A DNA stretch of 64,000 nucleotides. Origin: Alphaproteobacteria bacterium. Its GTDB lineage: Bacteria; Pseudomonadota; Alphaproteobacteria; SMXS01. A program made the translations under genes and the position numbers. Location of the stretch: assembly GCA_028284945.1 (NCBI GenBank), contig JANQQJ010000033.1, positions 124,001 to 188,000 of the forward strand. The letters run 5' to 3'. Each line of letters starts with the position of its first letter. The first letter of the stretch is position 1. A model generated the notes under the pieces. That model was not told the DNA's origin. It worked only from the letters and a program-made list of their open reading frames with translations, and ran no database searches. Of the stretch, positions 9,794 through 20,056 are shown piece by piece.

Positions 9794-10738
9794 ATGGCTC
9801 TGCCCGACGTCAATATGCGCCAATTGCTTGAAGCAGGCGTTCATTTCGGACATCAGACGCACCGCTGGAATCCCAAGATGTCAGAGTACATCTTCGGCGC
9901 CCGCAACAAGGTGCACATCATCGATCTTTCAGAAACCGTGCCGCTGTTGAACCGGGCCCTGGTCGCGGTTCGCGACATCACTGCCGGTGGCGGCCGTGTT
10001 CTTTTTGTCGGCACCAAGCGCCAGGCATCTGAAGCTGTGGCAGAAGCGGCCAAACGTTGCGGTCAACACTACGTCAATCACCGCTGGCTCGGCGGCATGC
10101 TGACCAATTGGCAGACGATCTCGAAGTCGATCAAGCGGCTGCGGTCCCTAGAAGAGCAGATTGAAGGCGGCGATACCGGCCTGACCAAGAAAGAGCGCCT
10201 GCGCATGACCCGCGAGTATGAAAAGCTCGACCGGTCGCTGGGCGGCATCAAGGACATGGGCGGCTTGCCGGACTTGCTGTTTGTGATTGATACCAACAAG
10301 GAATCGATCGCGATTGCCGAAGGCAATACTCTGGGCATTCCGGTCGTGGCCGTGCTGGACACCAATTGCGATCCTGATGGCATCGACTACCCGATTCCGG
10401 GAAATGATGACGCCAGCCGGGCAATTCATCTCTACTGCGATCTGATCTCCGGCGCTGTGCTGGATGGCATTCAGCGCGAACTGGTCGCCGAAGGCGTCGA
10501 CATTGGCGCATCGGAAGAACCGCCGGTCGAAGAGTTGCCGGCTGAGCCGGCTGCCGAAGAGGCCGCACCCGCTGAAGAGGCAAAGGCTGAAGCGCCCGCA
10601 GAAGAGGCAAAGCCAGAAGAGGCAAAGGCGGAAGAGGCACCTGCTGAAGAAGCCGAGGCAGAGGCAGCCGCCGAAGAGCCCGCCCCGGCAGAAGAGGCGC
10701 CAGCGGACAGCGGTGACGGGGACGAAAAGAAGGACTGA
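9794..10738 (+). CDS. rpsB: 30S ribosomal protein S2 with long acidic tail
   Basis: S2 is an essential small-subunit protein. The first ~235 residues are canonical ([71 protein letters not shown]). A roughly 75-residue tail of alternating Glu and Ala/Pro, ending in GDEKKD, makes the protein 314 residues long. Acidic S2 extensions occur in alphaproteobacteria, but this one is long and low in complexity. The start follows AAAGGAG. The gene leads the rpsB-tsf pair. Confidence 0.97.
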   Translation: MALPDVNMRQLLEAGVHFGHQTHRWNPKMSEYIFGARNKVHIIDLSETVPLLNRALVAVRDITAGGGRVLFVGTKRQASEAVAEAAKRCGQHYVNHRWLGGMLTNWQTISKSIKRLRSLEEQIEGGDTGLTKKERLRMTREYEKLDRSLGGIKDMGGLPDLLFVIDTNKESIAIAEGNTLGIPVVAVLDTNCDPDGIDYPIPGNDDASRAIHLYCDLISGAVLDGIQRELVAEGVDIGASEEPPVEELPAEPAAEEAAPAEEAKAEAPAEEAKPEEAKAEEAPAEEAEAEAAAEEPAPAEEAPADSGDGDEKKD

Positions 10739-10765
10739 TCCTCTCTTTTCACTGAACCTTAACGC

Positions 10766-10784
10766 GGGCGGCCTAGAACCGCCC
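10766..10784 (+). promoter_or_regulatory. Hairpin between rpsB and tsf
   Basis: GGGCGG (10766-10771) and CCGCCC (10779-10784) form a 6-bp stem with a 7-base loop 27 bases after the rpsB stop. No T-run follows, so it is not a standard terminator. It may be a processing or attenuation structure adjusting S2 to EF-Ts ratio. Confidence 0.35.
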
Positions 10785-10821
10785 GAAGACGACGACATTC
10801 AAATTCGAGAAGGACTGGATC

Positions 10822-11745
10822 ATGGCTCAGATTACTGCCGCCCTGGTTAAGGAACTCCGCGAGAAATCCGGCGCGGGTATGATGGACTGCAAGAAGGCGC
10901 TGACCGAAACTGACGGTGACCTGGAAGCAGCAATTGACCTGCTGCGCCAGAAGGGCCTGGCGACGGCAGCCAAGAAGTCCGGCCGTGTCGCATCCGAGGG
11001 GCTGGTTGCCATTAGCACCGGGGGTGAATCCGGCGCCGTCGTTGAGGTCAACTCCGAAACCGACTTCGTTGCCCGCAATGAGCAATTCCAGGAATTCGTC
11101 AGCACTGTCGCTGATCTTGCGCTCGCCAATAATGGTGATCTGGACGCTGTGATGAAGAGCGGCTATCCGGGCGAGAACCGCACGGTTGAAGAGCAGTTGA
11201 CCAACTTGATTGCGACCATCGGTGAGAACATGTCTGTGCGCCGCGCAACATCGATCACGGTCGAAAACGGGGTTGTCTCGCAATATATCCACGGCGCCGT
11301 TGCTGAAGGCTCGGGCAAGATCGGCGTGATCGTCGGTCTGGAGTCAACGGGGGATGCCGGTAAACTGCAGGAGTTCGGCAAGAAGCTCTCGATGCATATT
11401 GCGTCGTCCCATCCGCAGGCTGTTTTGGCCGATGAACTCGACGCCGATGTGGTTGAACGCGAACGGACCGTTCAGGTTGAAAAAGCGCGTGAATCCGGTC
11501 GCCCCGACGATATCATTCAGAAGATGGTCGAGGGGCGCATGCGCAAATTCTATGAGGAAGTCGTGCTGATGTCCCAGACTTGGGTGCACGACACCGATCT
11601 GAATGTCGAAAAGGCTGTCGCCAATTTTGCCAACGAGCTGGGAACGGCGGTAAAGGTCACCGGATTTGCTCACTTCATCCTGGGTGAGGGGATCGAGAAA
11701 GACGACGACGACTTTGCTGGTGAAGTCGCTGCAATGGTGAACTGA
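10822..11745 (+). CDS. tsf: Elongation factor Ts
   Basis: EF-Ts is the nucleotide-exchange factor that recycles EF-Tu. The 307-residue protein opens with ITAALVKELREKSGAGMMDCKKALTETDGDLEAAIDLLR (UBA-like domain), continues with EVNSETDFVARNEQF, and has MHIASSHPQAVLADELDADVVERER in the dimerisation region. The AGAAGGA ribosome-binding site lies 8 bases before the ATG. It is downstream of rpsB and before pyrH, the standard bacterial order. Confidence 0.97.
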   Translation: MAQITAALVKELREKSGAGMMDCKKALTETDGDLEAAIDLLRQKGLATAAKKSGRVASEGLVAISTGGESGAVVEVNSETDFVARNEQFQEFVSTVADLALANNGDLDAVMKSGYPGENRTVEEQLTNLIATIGENMSVRRATSITVENGVVSQYIHGAVAEGSGKIGVIVGLESTGDAGKLQEFGKKLSMHIASSHPQAVLADELDADVVERERTVQVEKARESGRPDDIIQKMVEGRMRKFYEEVVLMSQTWVHDTDLNVEKAVANFANELGTAVKVTGFAHFILGEGIEKDDDDFAGEVAAMVN

Positions 11746-11894
11746 CCTGTTTTGTGCCGGCTGCCCCTAACGGGGCTCAGTCTCGACACATTGATGTAAT
11801 ATCGGGACTACAGTTGCCCGAAACTCCGGTGTACAGTTGCGCGCCGCTGGGTTGAGGCAGAAACGCGTTATCACGCTGCTTCCGGCGTTTCGTC

Positions 11895-12629
11895 ATGATG
11901 GGGGTCACCTTGGAACCTGCGCCCAACTATCGCCGTGTCCTGCTAAAAGTCTCGGGTGAAGCCCTGATGGGCGACCAGACCTATGGCATTGATTTGGCGA
12001 CGGTTAATCGAATCGCCGATGATGTCCAGGCGGTGGTGCGTCAGGGTGTTCAATTGTGCCTAGTTGTCGGTGGCGGCAACATTTTCCGTGGATTGTCGGG
12101 CGCGGCGCAAGGGATGGACCGGGCCAGTGCCGACCAGATCGGCATGCTGGCAACCGTCATGAACGCGCTCGCCCTGCAAAACACCATGGAAAACAAGAAA
12201 ATCGAAACGCGGGTCCTTTCGGCGATCCCGATGTCGACCATCTCTGAACCCTATATCCGCCGGCGGGCTATCCGGCACATGGAGAAAGGCCGCGTGGTGA
12301 TTTTCGCTGCAGGAACCGGCAATCCCTTCTTCACGACGGATACGGCTGCGGCCCTGCGCGCGGCTGAGATGAAATGCGATGCCCTGCTGAAGGGGACGCA
12401 AGTGGATGGTGTTTATTCGGCAGACCCAAAAACTGATCCTGATGCAGAGTTTCATGAAACACTGAACTATATGGAGGTGCTGTCGCGCGACCTGAAAGTC
12501 ATGGACGCCGCGGCTATCTCATTGGCCCGTGAAAACAACATCCCTGTTCTGGTATTCTCCATCGGCGAAAATGGTGGACTTGCCCGCGTGCTGTCGGGGC
12601 GGGGCCGGTATACAACCATTAGCAACTAG
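11895..12629 (+). CDS. pyrH: Uridylate kinase (UMP kinase)
   Basis: PyrH phosphorylates UMP to UDP as a hexamer. Family motifs include [61 protein letters not shown] and [21 protein letters not shown]-like sequence. The 244 residues are of normal length. Two tandem ATG codons (11895 and 11898) are both possible starts. The 149-base gap after tsf suggests a separate promoter. Confidence 0.96.
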   Translation: MMGVTLEPAPNYRRVLLKVSGEALMGDQTYGIDLATVNRIADDVQAVVRQGVQLCLVVGGGNIFRGLSGAAQGMDRASADQIGMLATVMNALALQNTMENKKIETRVLSAIPMSTISEPYIRRRAIRHMEKGRVVIFAAGTGNPFFTTDTAAALRAAEMKCDALLKGTQVDGVYSADPKTDPDAEFHETLNYMEVLSRDLKVMDAAAISLARENNIPVLVFSIGENGGLARVLSGRGRYTTISN

Positions 12630-12638
12630 GGAATCGAC

Positions 12639-13202
12639 ATGGCCGAAGACGACATTGATCTCGACGATCTGGAGCGCCGCATGAAAGGCGCCCATGATGT
12701 TTTGATGCAGGAATTCGCCGGCCTGCGGACCGGACGGGCGTCGGCCTCATTGCTCGACCCCATTATTGTTGATGCCTATGGCAGTCAAATGCCGATTTCG
12801 CAGGTCGGTACAGTCAGCGTGCCCGAAGCCCGCATGATCAGCATCCAGGTCTGGGACAAAAGCCTGGTGGCTGCGACGGAAAAGGCGATCCGCAATTCGG
12901 GCCTGGGGCTGAACCCGGTCGTTGACAGCACGCTGATCCGGATTCCGATCCCCGAACTCAACGAAGAGCGGCGTACCGAACTGACGAAGGTGGCCGGGCG
13001 TTATTCCGAGCAGGCCCGGGTGGCTGTCCGCAATGTCCGCCGGGATGGGATGGATTTGCTGAAGCGCTTGGAGAAGGCTGGCGACATCAGTCAGGACGAT
13101 CAAAAAATCTACGCTGATGAGATTCAGGAAATGACAGATCGCCTGATCGCGCAAATCGATGAGGCGCTGGCGACCAAAGAATCGGAAATCATGCAGGTCT
13201 AG
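12639..13202 (+). CDS. frr: Ribosome recycling factor
   Basis: RRF splits post-termination ribosomes together with EF-G. The 187-residue protein has the expected RRF features: [55 protein letters not shown], and the [20 protein letters not shown] helix. It starts 9 bases after pyrH, and its TAG stop abuts the ATG of uppS, consistent with one transcript. Confidence 0.97.
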   Translation: MAEDDIDLDDLERRMKGAHDVLMQEFAGLRTGRASASLLDPIIVDAYGSQMPISQVGTVSVPEARMISIQVWDKSLVAATEKAIRNSGLGLNPVVDSTLIRIPIPELNEERRTELTKVAGRYSEQARVAVRNVRRDGMDLLKRLEKAGDISQDDQKIYADEIQEMTDRLIAQIDEALATKESEIMQV

Positions 13203-13940
13203 ATGCTGGAAGCTCAACCCATCGCAGAGCCGCAGATCGTTCCGCGGCATATTGCCATCATCATGGATGGCAACGGGCGTTGGGCGCGCAAGCGGCGCTT
13301 GCCTCGGGTAGAGGGCCACAGGCGGGGTGCGGACGCCGTGCGCCGGACGGGTGAAATCTGCAAGGAGCTTGGGGTTTCGTGCCTTACCCTGTTTGCCTTT
13401 TCGTCGGAGAATTGGAACCGGCCCGCGGCTGAAGTGGACGATCTGATGGGGCTGTTGCGGCACTATCTGCGCCGGGAAATCGGCGAACTCGAGCGCAATG
13501 GTATTCGCCTGAGTGTGATCGGCGACCGGACCCGCCTGCCGCAGGACATTATCGATCTGATCGACGAAGCAGAGTTCCGCACGCAGTCGAATTCAGTGAT
13601 GCGTCTGACCATTGCGGTCAGCTATGGGGCACAAGATGAAATTGTCCGTGCCACGAGAGAAATCGCCGCTGCCCATGCGCGGGGCGAACTGTCCCTGGAT
13701 GAAATCGACGAACAGGCCTTCGCATCCCGCCTCTATACCGCCGATATTCCGGACCCGGATTTGATTATCCGCACCAGTGGGGAACAGCGCCTCAGCAATT
13801 TCATGCTGTGGCAGGCCGCTTATGCCGAACTGCTGTTTGTTGACACCTATTGGCCTGACTTCGATAAGTCGGCGCTGCTGACCGCCATCGCTGAATATAA
13901 CGCCCGGGAGCGGCGATACGGTGCCCGGCCGGCCCGCTGA
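13203..13940 (+). CDS. uppS: Undecaprenyl diphosphate synthase
   Basis: This cis-prenyltransferase makes the C55 lipid carrier for peptidoglycan and other surface glycans. The 245-residue sequence has HIAIIMDGNGRWARKRRLPRVEGHRRGADAVR (catalytic Asp and substrate loop), FAFSSENWNRP, and the C-terminal DLIIRTSGEQRLSNFMLWQAAYAEL signature. It follows frr without a gap and overlaps cdsA by 20 bases. Confidence 0.97.
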   Translation: MLEAQPIAEPQIVPRHIAIIMDGNGRWARKRRLPRVEGHRRGADAVRRTGEICKELGVSCLTLFAFSSENWNRPAAEVDDLMGLLRHYLRREIGELERNGIRLSVIGDRTRLPQDIIDLIDEAEFRTQSNSVMRLTIAVSYGAQDEIVRATREIAAAHARGELSLDEIDEQAFASRLYTADIPDPDLIIRTSGEQRLSNFMLWQAAYAELLFVDTYWPDFDKSALLTAIAEYNARERRYGARPAR

Positions 13941-14763
13941 CACAAGCCCCGAGAGACGCCGGCCCGCCGCCCCACAACAACTGCTCCTTCGGACAGTGTC
14001 GACGCTGGTCATGGCGCCGCTTGCGCTGTTATCGGCGTGGTATGGTGGCTGGTGGTTCGCCGCGCCGCTCGCGGCCATCGGCCTATACGGCATCTTTGAA
14101 TGGAACCGGATGGCAGGCGTTTCGTCACCGGCAATCCTGATCATTAGCGGGGCTGCGTTGGCGGCGGGCTGCTGGGTTTTGATCAACATGTCAGGTTTGA
14201 TGGGGCTGGCTGTCCTTGCGGCATGCGCGGCTTTGACTGGACTTCTTGCGCTGAGGCGCGGTCCGGCGGTTTGGCCGCCTGCCGGCCTGATCTATTTGGG
14301 CGGTGCGGTTTTGAGCCTTTTGTGGATCAGGGAAACACAAGGGCCTTTGGCGACGTTTTGGGTCCTGTTTTTGGTCTGGGCATCGGATATCGGCGCCTAT
14401 ATAACTGGGTCGCTTCTGGGCGGGCCGAAGCTGGCGCCGCGATTAAGCCCGAGTAAAACGTGGAGTGGGCTGATCGGCGGCAGTTTCACGGCGGCTCTGG
14501 TCTCGGCGGTATTCGGTGTTCTTGCTGGCCTGGGTGGGGCAGTCGAACTGGGTGCAGCCGGGTTGATTCTGGCCTGCTGGTCGCAACTTGGGGATATTGT
14601 GGAGTCGACGATTAAGCGCCGCTTTAAGGTTAAGGACAGTGGCCGGCTGATCCCCGGTCATGGTGGTGTTCTTGACCGCATCGACAGCCTGGCGTTCACC
14701 GCGCCATTGATAGCAATCGCGCTATATCTGTCCGGTTGGCTTGGAGCCTCGCTCTATGGCTAG
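13921..14763 (+). CDS. cdsA: Phosphatidate cytidylyltransferase
   Basis: CdsA makes CDP-diacylglycerol for phospholipid synthesis in the inner membrane. The 280-residue multi-helix protein carries the CTP-transferase signature near its end (KRRFKVKDSGRLIPGHGGVLDRIDSL) and the upstream SPSKTWSGLIGG segment. It starts at a GTG inside the uppS 3' end and overlaps dxr by 8 bases. This tight overlap is usual in alphaproteobacteria. Confidence 0.95.
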   Translation: MPGRPADTSPERRRPAAPQQLLLRTVSTLVMAPLALLSAWYGGWWFAAPLAAIGLYGIFEWNRMAGVSSPAILIISGAALAAGCWVLINMSGLMGLAVLAACAALTGLLALRRGPAVWPPAGLIYLGGAVLSLLWIRETQGPLATFWVLFLVWASDIGAYITGSLLGGPKLAPRLSPSKTWSGLIGGSFTAALVSAVFGVLAGLGGAVELGAAGLILACWSQLGDIVESTIKRRFKVKDSGRLIPGHGGVLDRIDSLAFTAPLIAIALYLSGWLGASLYG

Positions 14764-15925
14764 TTCAGGAAAAGCGCGGCGCACGGTTTCGCTGCTGGGG
14801 TCCACCGGGTCCATCGGCTGCAGCACCCTCGATCTTATTGGCCGTGACCCGGATGCCTATGACGTTGTTGCACTGACGGCGCGGTCAAACATCGAATTGC
14901 TGGTCGACCAGGCCAAGCAGTTCAGCCCACAAATGGTGGCCATTGCCGATCCTGATCTCTATCAGCCCCTGAAAGATGCCCTAAATGGCAGCAACATCAT
15001 GGTTGCCGCCGGGCCGAGCGGCCTTGTTGAAGCCGCAGAGCAAAATTCAGATTGGGTAATGGCGGGGATCGTCGGCTCTGCCGGACTATGGCCGACATTG
15101 GCTGCTGCACGGCGTGGCGCAACCGTGGCCCTGGCCAACAAAGAGTGCCTTGTCTGCGCCGGTGACTTGTTTGTGCGTGAGGTGAAGGAAAGCAACGCAA
15201 CCCTCTTGCCCGTCGATTCCGAACATAATGCCATATTCCAGGTGTTTGACTTCGACCGCCCGGAATCCATCGACCGGATCGTTCTGACGGCGTCCGGTGG
15301 GCCATTCCGGGAACTCGCCTATGCTGAAATGGCGGATATCACGCCGGAGCGCGCGGTCAAACATCCGAACTGGGCCATGGGTGCGAAAATATCCGTGGAT
15401 TCCGCGACACTGATGAACAAAGGTCTTGAAGCGATTGAGGCCTATTATTTGTTCCCGATTGAAAAAGACCAGATCGACATCATCATTCACCCGCAATCGA
15501 TCATCCACAGCATGGTCGCCTATCGCGATGGGTCGGTGCTTGCGCAACTGGGTGTTGCGGATATGCGAACCCCGATCGCCTACACGCTGGCATGGCCGGA
15601 ACGCATTCAGACTCCGGTGGAGCGTCTTGACCTGGCCGAGGTCGCGACGTTGCAGTTCGAAACCCCTGATTTATCTCGTTTTCCGGCGCTTCGACTGGCC
15701 CGTGAAGCCTTGCAAACCGGGGGCGCCGCTCCTACTATCCTGAATGCAGCCAACGAAGTCGCTGTTGAGGGTTTCCTGCAGCATAAAGTGGGGTTCCTCG
15801 ACATCCCAAGGATTGTCGAGACGGCTTTAGAACGCATGGAACTCGCAGCACTGAATTGTTGGGATGATCTTGAGCAGGTAGATCGCGATGCCCGTGCCCT
15901 GGCGAGCAGCCTGATTGCCCAATAA
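14756..15925 (+). CDS. dxr: 1-deoxy-D-xylulose 5-phosphate reductoisomerase
   Basis: Dxr catalyses the committed step of the MEP isoprenoid pathway. The 389-residue protein (from ATG 14756, which overlaps the cdsA stop) opens with the NADPH-binding SLLGSTGSIGCSTLDLI. It contains LANKECLVCAG, LPVDSEHNAIFQ, ASGGPFRE, NWAMGAKISVDSATLMNKGLE and IIIHPQSIIHSMVAYRDGS. It works in the same pathway as the fused IspDF at the other end of the window. Confidence 0.97.
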   Translation: MASSGKARRTVSLLGSTGSIGCSTLDLIGRDPDAYDVVALTARSNIELLVDQAKQFSPQMVAIADPDLYQPLKDALNGSNIMVAAGPSGLVEAAEQNSDWVMAGIVGSAGLWPTLAAARRGATVALANKECLVCAGDLFVREVKESNATLLPVDSEHNAIFQVFDFDRPESIDRIVLTASGGPFRELAYAEMADITPERAVKHPNWAMGAKISVDSATLMNKGLEAIEAYYLFPIEKDQIDIIIHPQSIIHSMVAYRDGSVLAQLGVADMRTPIAYTLAWPERIQTPVERLDLAEVATLQFETPDLSRFPALRLAREALQTGGAAPTILNAANEVAVEGFLQHKVGFLDIPRIVETALERMELAALNCWDDLEQVDRDARALASSLIAQ

Positions 15926-15952
15926 AGCGAATCGCCGGAGAGACTAAAAAGA

Positions 15953-17056
15953 ATGGATATCTTCAACTCCGTTGGCATCTCGATTGTTTCGTTTATCGGG
16001 ATCTTTTCCGTCCTCGTCTTTATTCATGAGTTTGGACATTTCTGGGTCGCCCGGCTGTTTGGTATCCGCGTCGACACCTTCTCCATCGGCTTCGGCCCCA
16101 CTTTGCTCCGTTGGACCGACGCGAGGGGCACGGACTGGCAGATTTCCGCGCTTCCACTGGGCGGTTACGTAAAATTCTTTGGTGATGCGACCGGCGCCAG
16201 CAATCAGGACGAAGATCTTGACGAGATGGCACAAGAAGATCGTGCCGACTGTTTCCACTTCCGTCCGCTCTATCAACGTGCGGCCGTTGTATTTGCCGGC
16301 CCGTTGGCGAACTTCCTTCTGGCGATAGCCCTGTTTGCAGGGGTCTTTATGACCGTCGGGCAGGCGTACACGCCGCCCATTATTCACGACATTGTTGCCG
16401 ATTCCGCAGCTGCTGAAGCCAAGTTCCAACCCTTCGACGAAATCGTCGATGTCGATGGCATCTACGTCGAGACCTTTGAAGAAATGGCACAGCTCATCGC
16501 GATGAATCCGAACCGCGAATTGCGATTCGGCATAATTCGCGACGGTGCCGAAATTGATGTGATGGCGACGCCACGGGGGGTATTGCAGGACACGTTGACC
16601 GGTGAGCAGATTGTCGGACAGCTCGGCGTGATGCGGCCCGCGCAGGAGCACGTCATGCGTGGCCCGGTTGAAGCCTTCTGGTATGCGATTCTGGAGACCC
16701 GCAATACGGTGGTCCTGATCGGCCGCACATTAAGCGAGGTGGTGACCGGGGTTCGATCGGTAAAAGAACTGGGTGGGCCGCTGAAAATCGGCCAGGTTTC
16801 GGGTGAGGTGGCCAAGATCAGCCTGGTGGCCGTTTTGACCTTTGCGGCGCTGCTATCGGTCAATCTCGGCCTGATTAACCTCTTGCCGATTCCGATGCTG
16901 GACGGCGGGCATCTTCTGTATTACGCCTACGAAGCGGTCAGGGGCCGCCCCTTAGGATTGAAAGCGCAGGAATATGGCCTACGGATGGGGCTCGCCTTTG
17001 TTCTTGTTTTTATGGTCGTTGTGACTTGGAACGACATTGTTCACCTCGTCTCCTAA
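15953..17056 (+). CDS. rseP: RIP zinc metalloprotease RseP
   Basis: RseP is a site-2 intramembrane protease that cleaves membrane-bound regulators and leftover signal peptides. The 367-residue protein has the zinc site HEFGH near the N-terminus (VFIHEFGHFWVARLFGIRV). A PDZ-like domain sits in the middle, and the LLPIPMLDGGHLLYY motif, giving the third zinc ligand, is in the C-terminal membrane part. It sits between dxr and bamA, as in most Proteobacteria. Confidence 0.96.
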   Translation: MDIFNSVGISIVSFIGIFSVLVFIHEFGHFWVARLFGIRVDTFSIGFGPTLLRWTDARGTDWQISALPLGGYVKFFGDATGASNQDEDLDEMAQEDRADCFHFRPLYQRAAVVFAGPLANFLLAIALFAGVFMTVGQAYTPPIIHDIVADSAAAEAKFQPFDEIVDVDGIYVETFEEMAQLIAMNPNRELRFGIIRDGAEIDVMATPRGVLQDTLTGEQIVGQLGVMRPAQEHVMRGPVEAFWYAILETRNTVVLIGRTLSEVVTGVRSVKELGGPLKIGQVSGEVAKISLVAVLTFAALLSVNLGLINLLPIPMLDGGHLLYYAYEAVRGRPLGLKAQEYGLRMGLAFVLVFMVVVTWNDIVHLVS

Positions 17057-17096
17057 ATCTTAATCAGTAGCGGATCAGGAATGATCAGGTAGAGGA

Positions 17097-19439
17097 ATGC
17101 GAGCGATCAATTTCAGATTTCGGATACTTGCCGTTGCGCTCTTCGTCGGGCTCTTGCCATCGCTTGCGGCCGCTCAAAGTGGGGTGATCATTACCGCCAT
17201 CCGCGTCGAGGGTAATCAACGTATCGAAGCAGATACGGTTCGCTCCTATATGCTGATCGCGCCGGGTGACCGATACTCCGCCGATATCGTCGATGCGTCA
17301 CTAAAGCGGCTGTTTTCGACGGGTCTGTTTGCTGATGTGACCATCACGCTTGAAAACACCATCCTGCAAGTCAGCCTGCTTGAAAACCCGATCATCAACC
17401 GGATCGCGTTCGAAGGGAACGACAAGCTGGACGATGACGAACTGCGCGAAGAACTACAATTGCGGCCGCGCATCGTGTTTACCCGCGCCAAGGTGCAGGC
17501 AGATGTTCAGCGGCTGGTGGAACTGTATCGCCGGTCCGGGCGGTTCGCCGCGACGGTTGAGCCCAAAATCATCGAATTGCCGCAGAATCGCGTAAACCTG
17601 ATTTTTGAGATCAGCGAAGGTAAAAAAACCACTGTTCGCCGCATCAACTTCATCGGTAACGAAGCCTTTTCCGACGGCGACCTTCGTAGCGAGGTGGCCA
17701 CGCGAGAGGCGCGCTGGTGGCGTTTCCTGACGTCTAACGACACGTATGATCCGGATCGTTTGCTGTTTGACCGCGAATTGCTGAGGCAATTCTATCTGCA
17801 ACGTGGCCATGCGGACTTCCGTGTCATTTCCGCCTATGCCGAACTGAGCCGGGACCGAAAGCACTTCTTCATCACCATCACGATGGAAGAGGGCGATGTT
17901 TATCGCGTCGGTGAACTGGATGTGGAAAGCCAGATTCCTGATCTTGATCCCGATGACCTGCGCGAACTGATCCGCAACCGGCCGGGCAAGAAATACAACG
18001 CCCAGGAAATCGAACAGACCATTGAGGCGATGACCGAGGCCGCGGGTGAGCTGGGCTATGCCTTTGTCAATGTCCGGCCGCGGATTCAACGCGATAAGGA
18101 AAACCAGATCATCGATATCACCTACCGGGTGTTGGACGCCCCACGGGTCTATGTCGAGCGCATTGATATTGTCGGTAATGTCCGGACTTTGGATAAGGTG
18201 ATCCGCCGCGAATTCCGCCTGGTTGAAGGCGACGCGTTCAACACGTCGCGGCTGCGCCGTTCGCGGTTGCGGGTGCGCGGGCTGGGCTATTTCGAAGAGG
18301 TCGAAGTCGATCAGGTCGAAGGCAGTTCGCCGGACCGGGTCGTGATCACGGCAACCGTGCAGGAACAGTCGACCGGTGAACTCAGCATTGGTGCCGGTGT
18401 CTCTAGCCGTGAAAATCTGATTGGTGAAATCAGCATCCGAGAGCGAAACCTTCTGGGTAAGGGGCAGGACCTGCGGCTGTCTTTGGCGGCATCAAGCCGT
18501 CGGCAGCAGGTTGATCTTGGATTTACCGAACCCTACTTCCTCAATCGAAACCTGGCAGCCGGGTTCGACCTGTTCCACAGACGGTCGGATTTCCGGGAAA
18601 GTTCGTTCGAGCAGACCTCGACGGGCATGAACCTTCGGGCTGTCTTTCCGCTGATTGAATATCTGTCGATGGGTGTGCGCTACGTGGTCAGGTACGACAA
18701 GACCGTTGATCCGTTTGAGACCGAAGAGGATCCGATTGGTTCGGTGTTTATTGATACCGAAAAGCTGCTGACATCCTCCGTTGGTTACACCCTGAACTAT
18801 GATGTCCGCGACGACAGGCTGAAACCGACCCGAGGCTTCCAGATCGTCCTGTCGCAGGATATTGCCGGTGCCGGCGGCGACGTGCGGTATCTGCGCACCC
18901 GGCTGAATTACGATTGGTTTATTCCCCTGGGCTTTATCGGTGAAGACTGGGTCTTCAACGTCTCGCTTGAAGCCGGGCATATCTTCGGCCTTGGCCAGGA
19001 TATCCGAATCAACGAGCGTTTCTTCCTCGGCGGAAGCCGCTTGCGTGGCTTTGAACAGGCCGGTGTCGGTCCACGGTTGGCCGGAACCACCGATAGCTCA
19101 TTGGGCGGCAACACCTTCTGGGCCGGGTCCCTGGAGGTCTTTATTCCCTTGGGTGCGGTCGAAGAGTTTGGTATTACGGCCAGCGCTTTTGTTGACTTTG
19201 GTACCGTCTACGGCGTCGATCAGGTGGTCGATGGGTTCCTTGAAGGGATAGACGAAGACGGTAACGTGGTCACAAGGGAGCCCGTGCTGGGGACCGGAAG
19301 TATCCGGATATCCGCCGGTGTTGGCTTCTCCTGGAAATCACCATTCGGCCCGATCCGCTTTGACTTTGCGAGAGCCATCAGAAAAGAACCTTTCGATCGG
19401 ACAGAGTTCTTCCAGTTCAACGTAGGAACGAGATTCTAA
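17097..19439 (+). CDS. bamA: Outer membrane protein assembly factor BamA
   Basis: BamA is the Omp85-family core of the machinery that folds beta-barrel proteins into the outer membrane. The 780-residue precursor has a signal peptide ending in SLAAAQS. Five POTRA domains follow (for example IRVEGNQRIEADTVRSYM and INFIGNEAFSDGDLRSEV), then the barrel with ERNLLGKGQDLRLSL, RDDRLKPTRGFQ and FFLGGSRLRGFEQAGVGPR (the VRGF-type motif). The chain ends in an aromatic residue (FNVGTRF), the usual barrel signal. Its presence shows the cell builds an outer membrane. Confidence 0.97.
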   Translation: MRAINFRFRILAVALFVGLLPSLAAAQSGVIITAIRVEGNQRIEADTVRSYMLIAPGDRYSADIVDASLKRLFSTGLFADVTITLENTILQVSLLENPIINRIAFEGNDKLDDDELREELQLRPRIVFTRAKVQADVQRLVELYRRSGRFAATVEPKIIELPQNRVNLIFEISEGKKTTVRRINFIGNEAFSDGDLRSEVATREARWWRFLTSNDTYDPDRLLFDRELLRQFYLQRGHADFRVISAYAELSRDRKHFFITITMEEGDVYRVGELDVESQIPDLDPDDLRELIRNRPGKKYNAQEIEQTIEAMTEAAGELGYAFVNVRPRIQRDKENQIIDITYRVLDAPRVYVERIDIVGNVRTLDKVIRREFRLVEGDAFNTSRLRRSRLRVRGLGYFEEVEVDQVEGSSPDRVVITATVQEQSTGELSIGAGVSSRENLIGEISIRERNLLGKGQDLRLSLAASSRRQQVDLGFTEPYFLNRNLAAGFDLFHRRSDFRESSFEQTSTGMNLRAVFPLIEYLSMGVRYVVRYDKTVDPFETEEDPIGSVFIDTEKLLTSSVGYTLNYDVRDDRLKPTRGFQIVLSQDIAGAGGDVRYLRTRLNYDWFIPLGFIGEDWVFNVSLEAGHIFGLGQDIRINERFFLGGSRLRGFEQAGVGPRLAGTTDSSLGGNTFWAGSLEVFIPLGAVEEFGITASAFVDFGTVYGVDQVVDGFLEGIDEDGNVVTREPVLGTGSIRISAGVGFSWKSPFGPIRFDFARAIRKEPFDRTEFFQFNVGTRF

Positions 19440-19440
19440 A

Positions 19441-20031
19441 ATGACAAAAACAAGCTTTATGCGAACTTCCGTCGCCGCGCTGACCATGCTGGTCATCAGT
19501 GGCATTGGGGCGACCGCGGCGATTGCGCAGAGCGCACAAACCGCCAAGATTTTGGTTGTCGAGATCGCTGAGATCACCCGCAGCTCGCTTGCCGGCAAGG
19601 ATCTGACACAGCAGATCGAAACCCAGAGCGCCGAACTTCAGGCTGAGCGCGACCGCCTGCAGCAAGAGGTTCGTTCCCAGGAACAGGAACTGATCCGTCA
19701 ACAGCAGATCCTGGCCGCTGATGCGTTTGAAGAACGCCGCCGCTCCATGGGGCAGAGATTTGCCGCCGCCCAGTCAGATTATGAAGACAAGGTACGCCGC
19801 TTTCAGATCGGCGCCCGGAAGGCCGAGCGCGAATTGCAGAGCGCGCTGACCCCGATCTATCAGGAACTGCTAAACAAATATGGCGCTAATCTGATCCTGG
19901 AGCGCAGCACGCTGGTCATGACCGGCTCTGGCTTGGACGTGACGCGTGAAGTCGTTGAGCGGCTCGATCAATCCGTTTCCAACATCAAACTCGACATCCC
20001 GGCGCCGGGGACCTCGACCAGCGGTCTCTAG
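19441..20031 (+). CDS. skp: Skp/OmpH family periplasmic chaperone
   Basis: The 196-residue protein has a signal peptide (cleavage near AAIAQS) and a long, highly charged coiled-coil centre (QSAELQAERDRLQQEVRSQEQELIRQQ), the OmpH/Skp pattern. It escorts unfolded outer-membrane proteins to BamA. The start is one base after the bamA stop. In many relatives lpxD follows immediately; here a terminator follows instead. Confidence 0.9.
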   Translation: MTKTSFMRTSVAALTMLVISGIGATAAIAQSAQTAKILVVEIAEITRSSLAGKDLTQQIETQSAELQAERDRLQQEVRSQEQELIRQQQILAADAFEERRRSMGQRFAAAQSDYEDKVRRFQIGARKAERELQSALTPIYQELLNKYGANLILERSTLVMTGSGLDVTREVVERLDQSVSNIKLDIPAPGTSTSGL

Positions 20032-20056
20032 AACCAGGAAAACCCAGAAGAATTGG

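Noticed and set aside
10548-10730. Repeated GAAGAGGC-type units as a possible tandem-repeat or CRISPR-like array
   Set aside because: They encode the acidic S2 tail in frame; spacing is irregular and there are no unique spacers.
11763-11776. GCCCC-TAAC-GGGGC hairpin after tsf as a terminator
   Set aside because: The stem is short and lacks a T-run; too weak to call.
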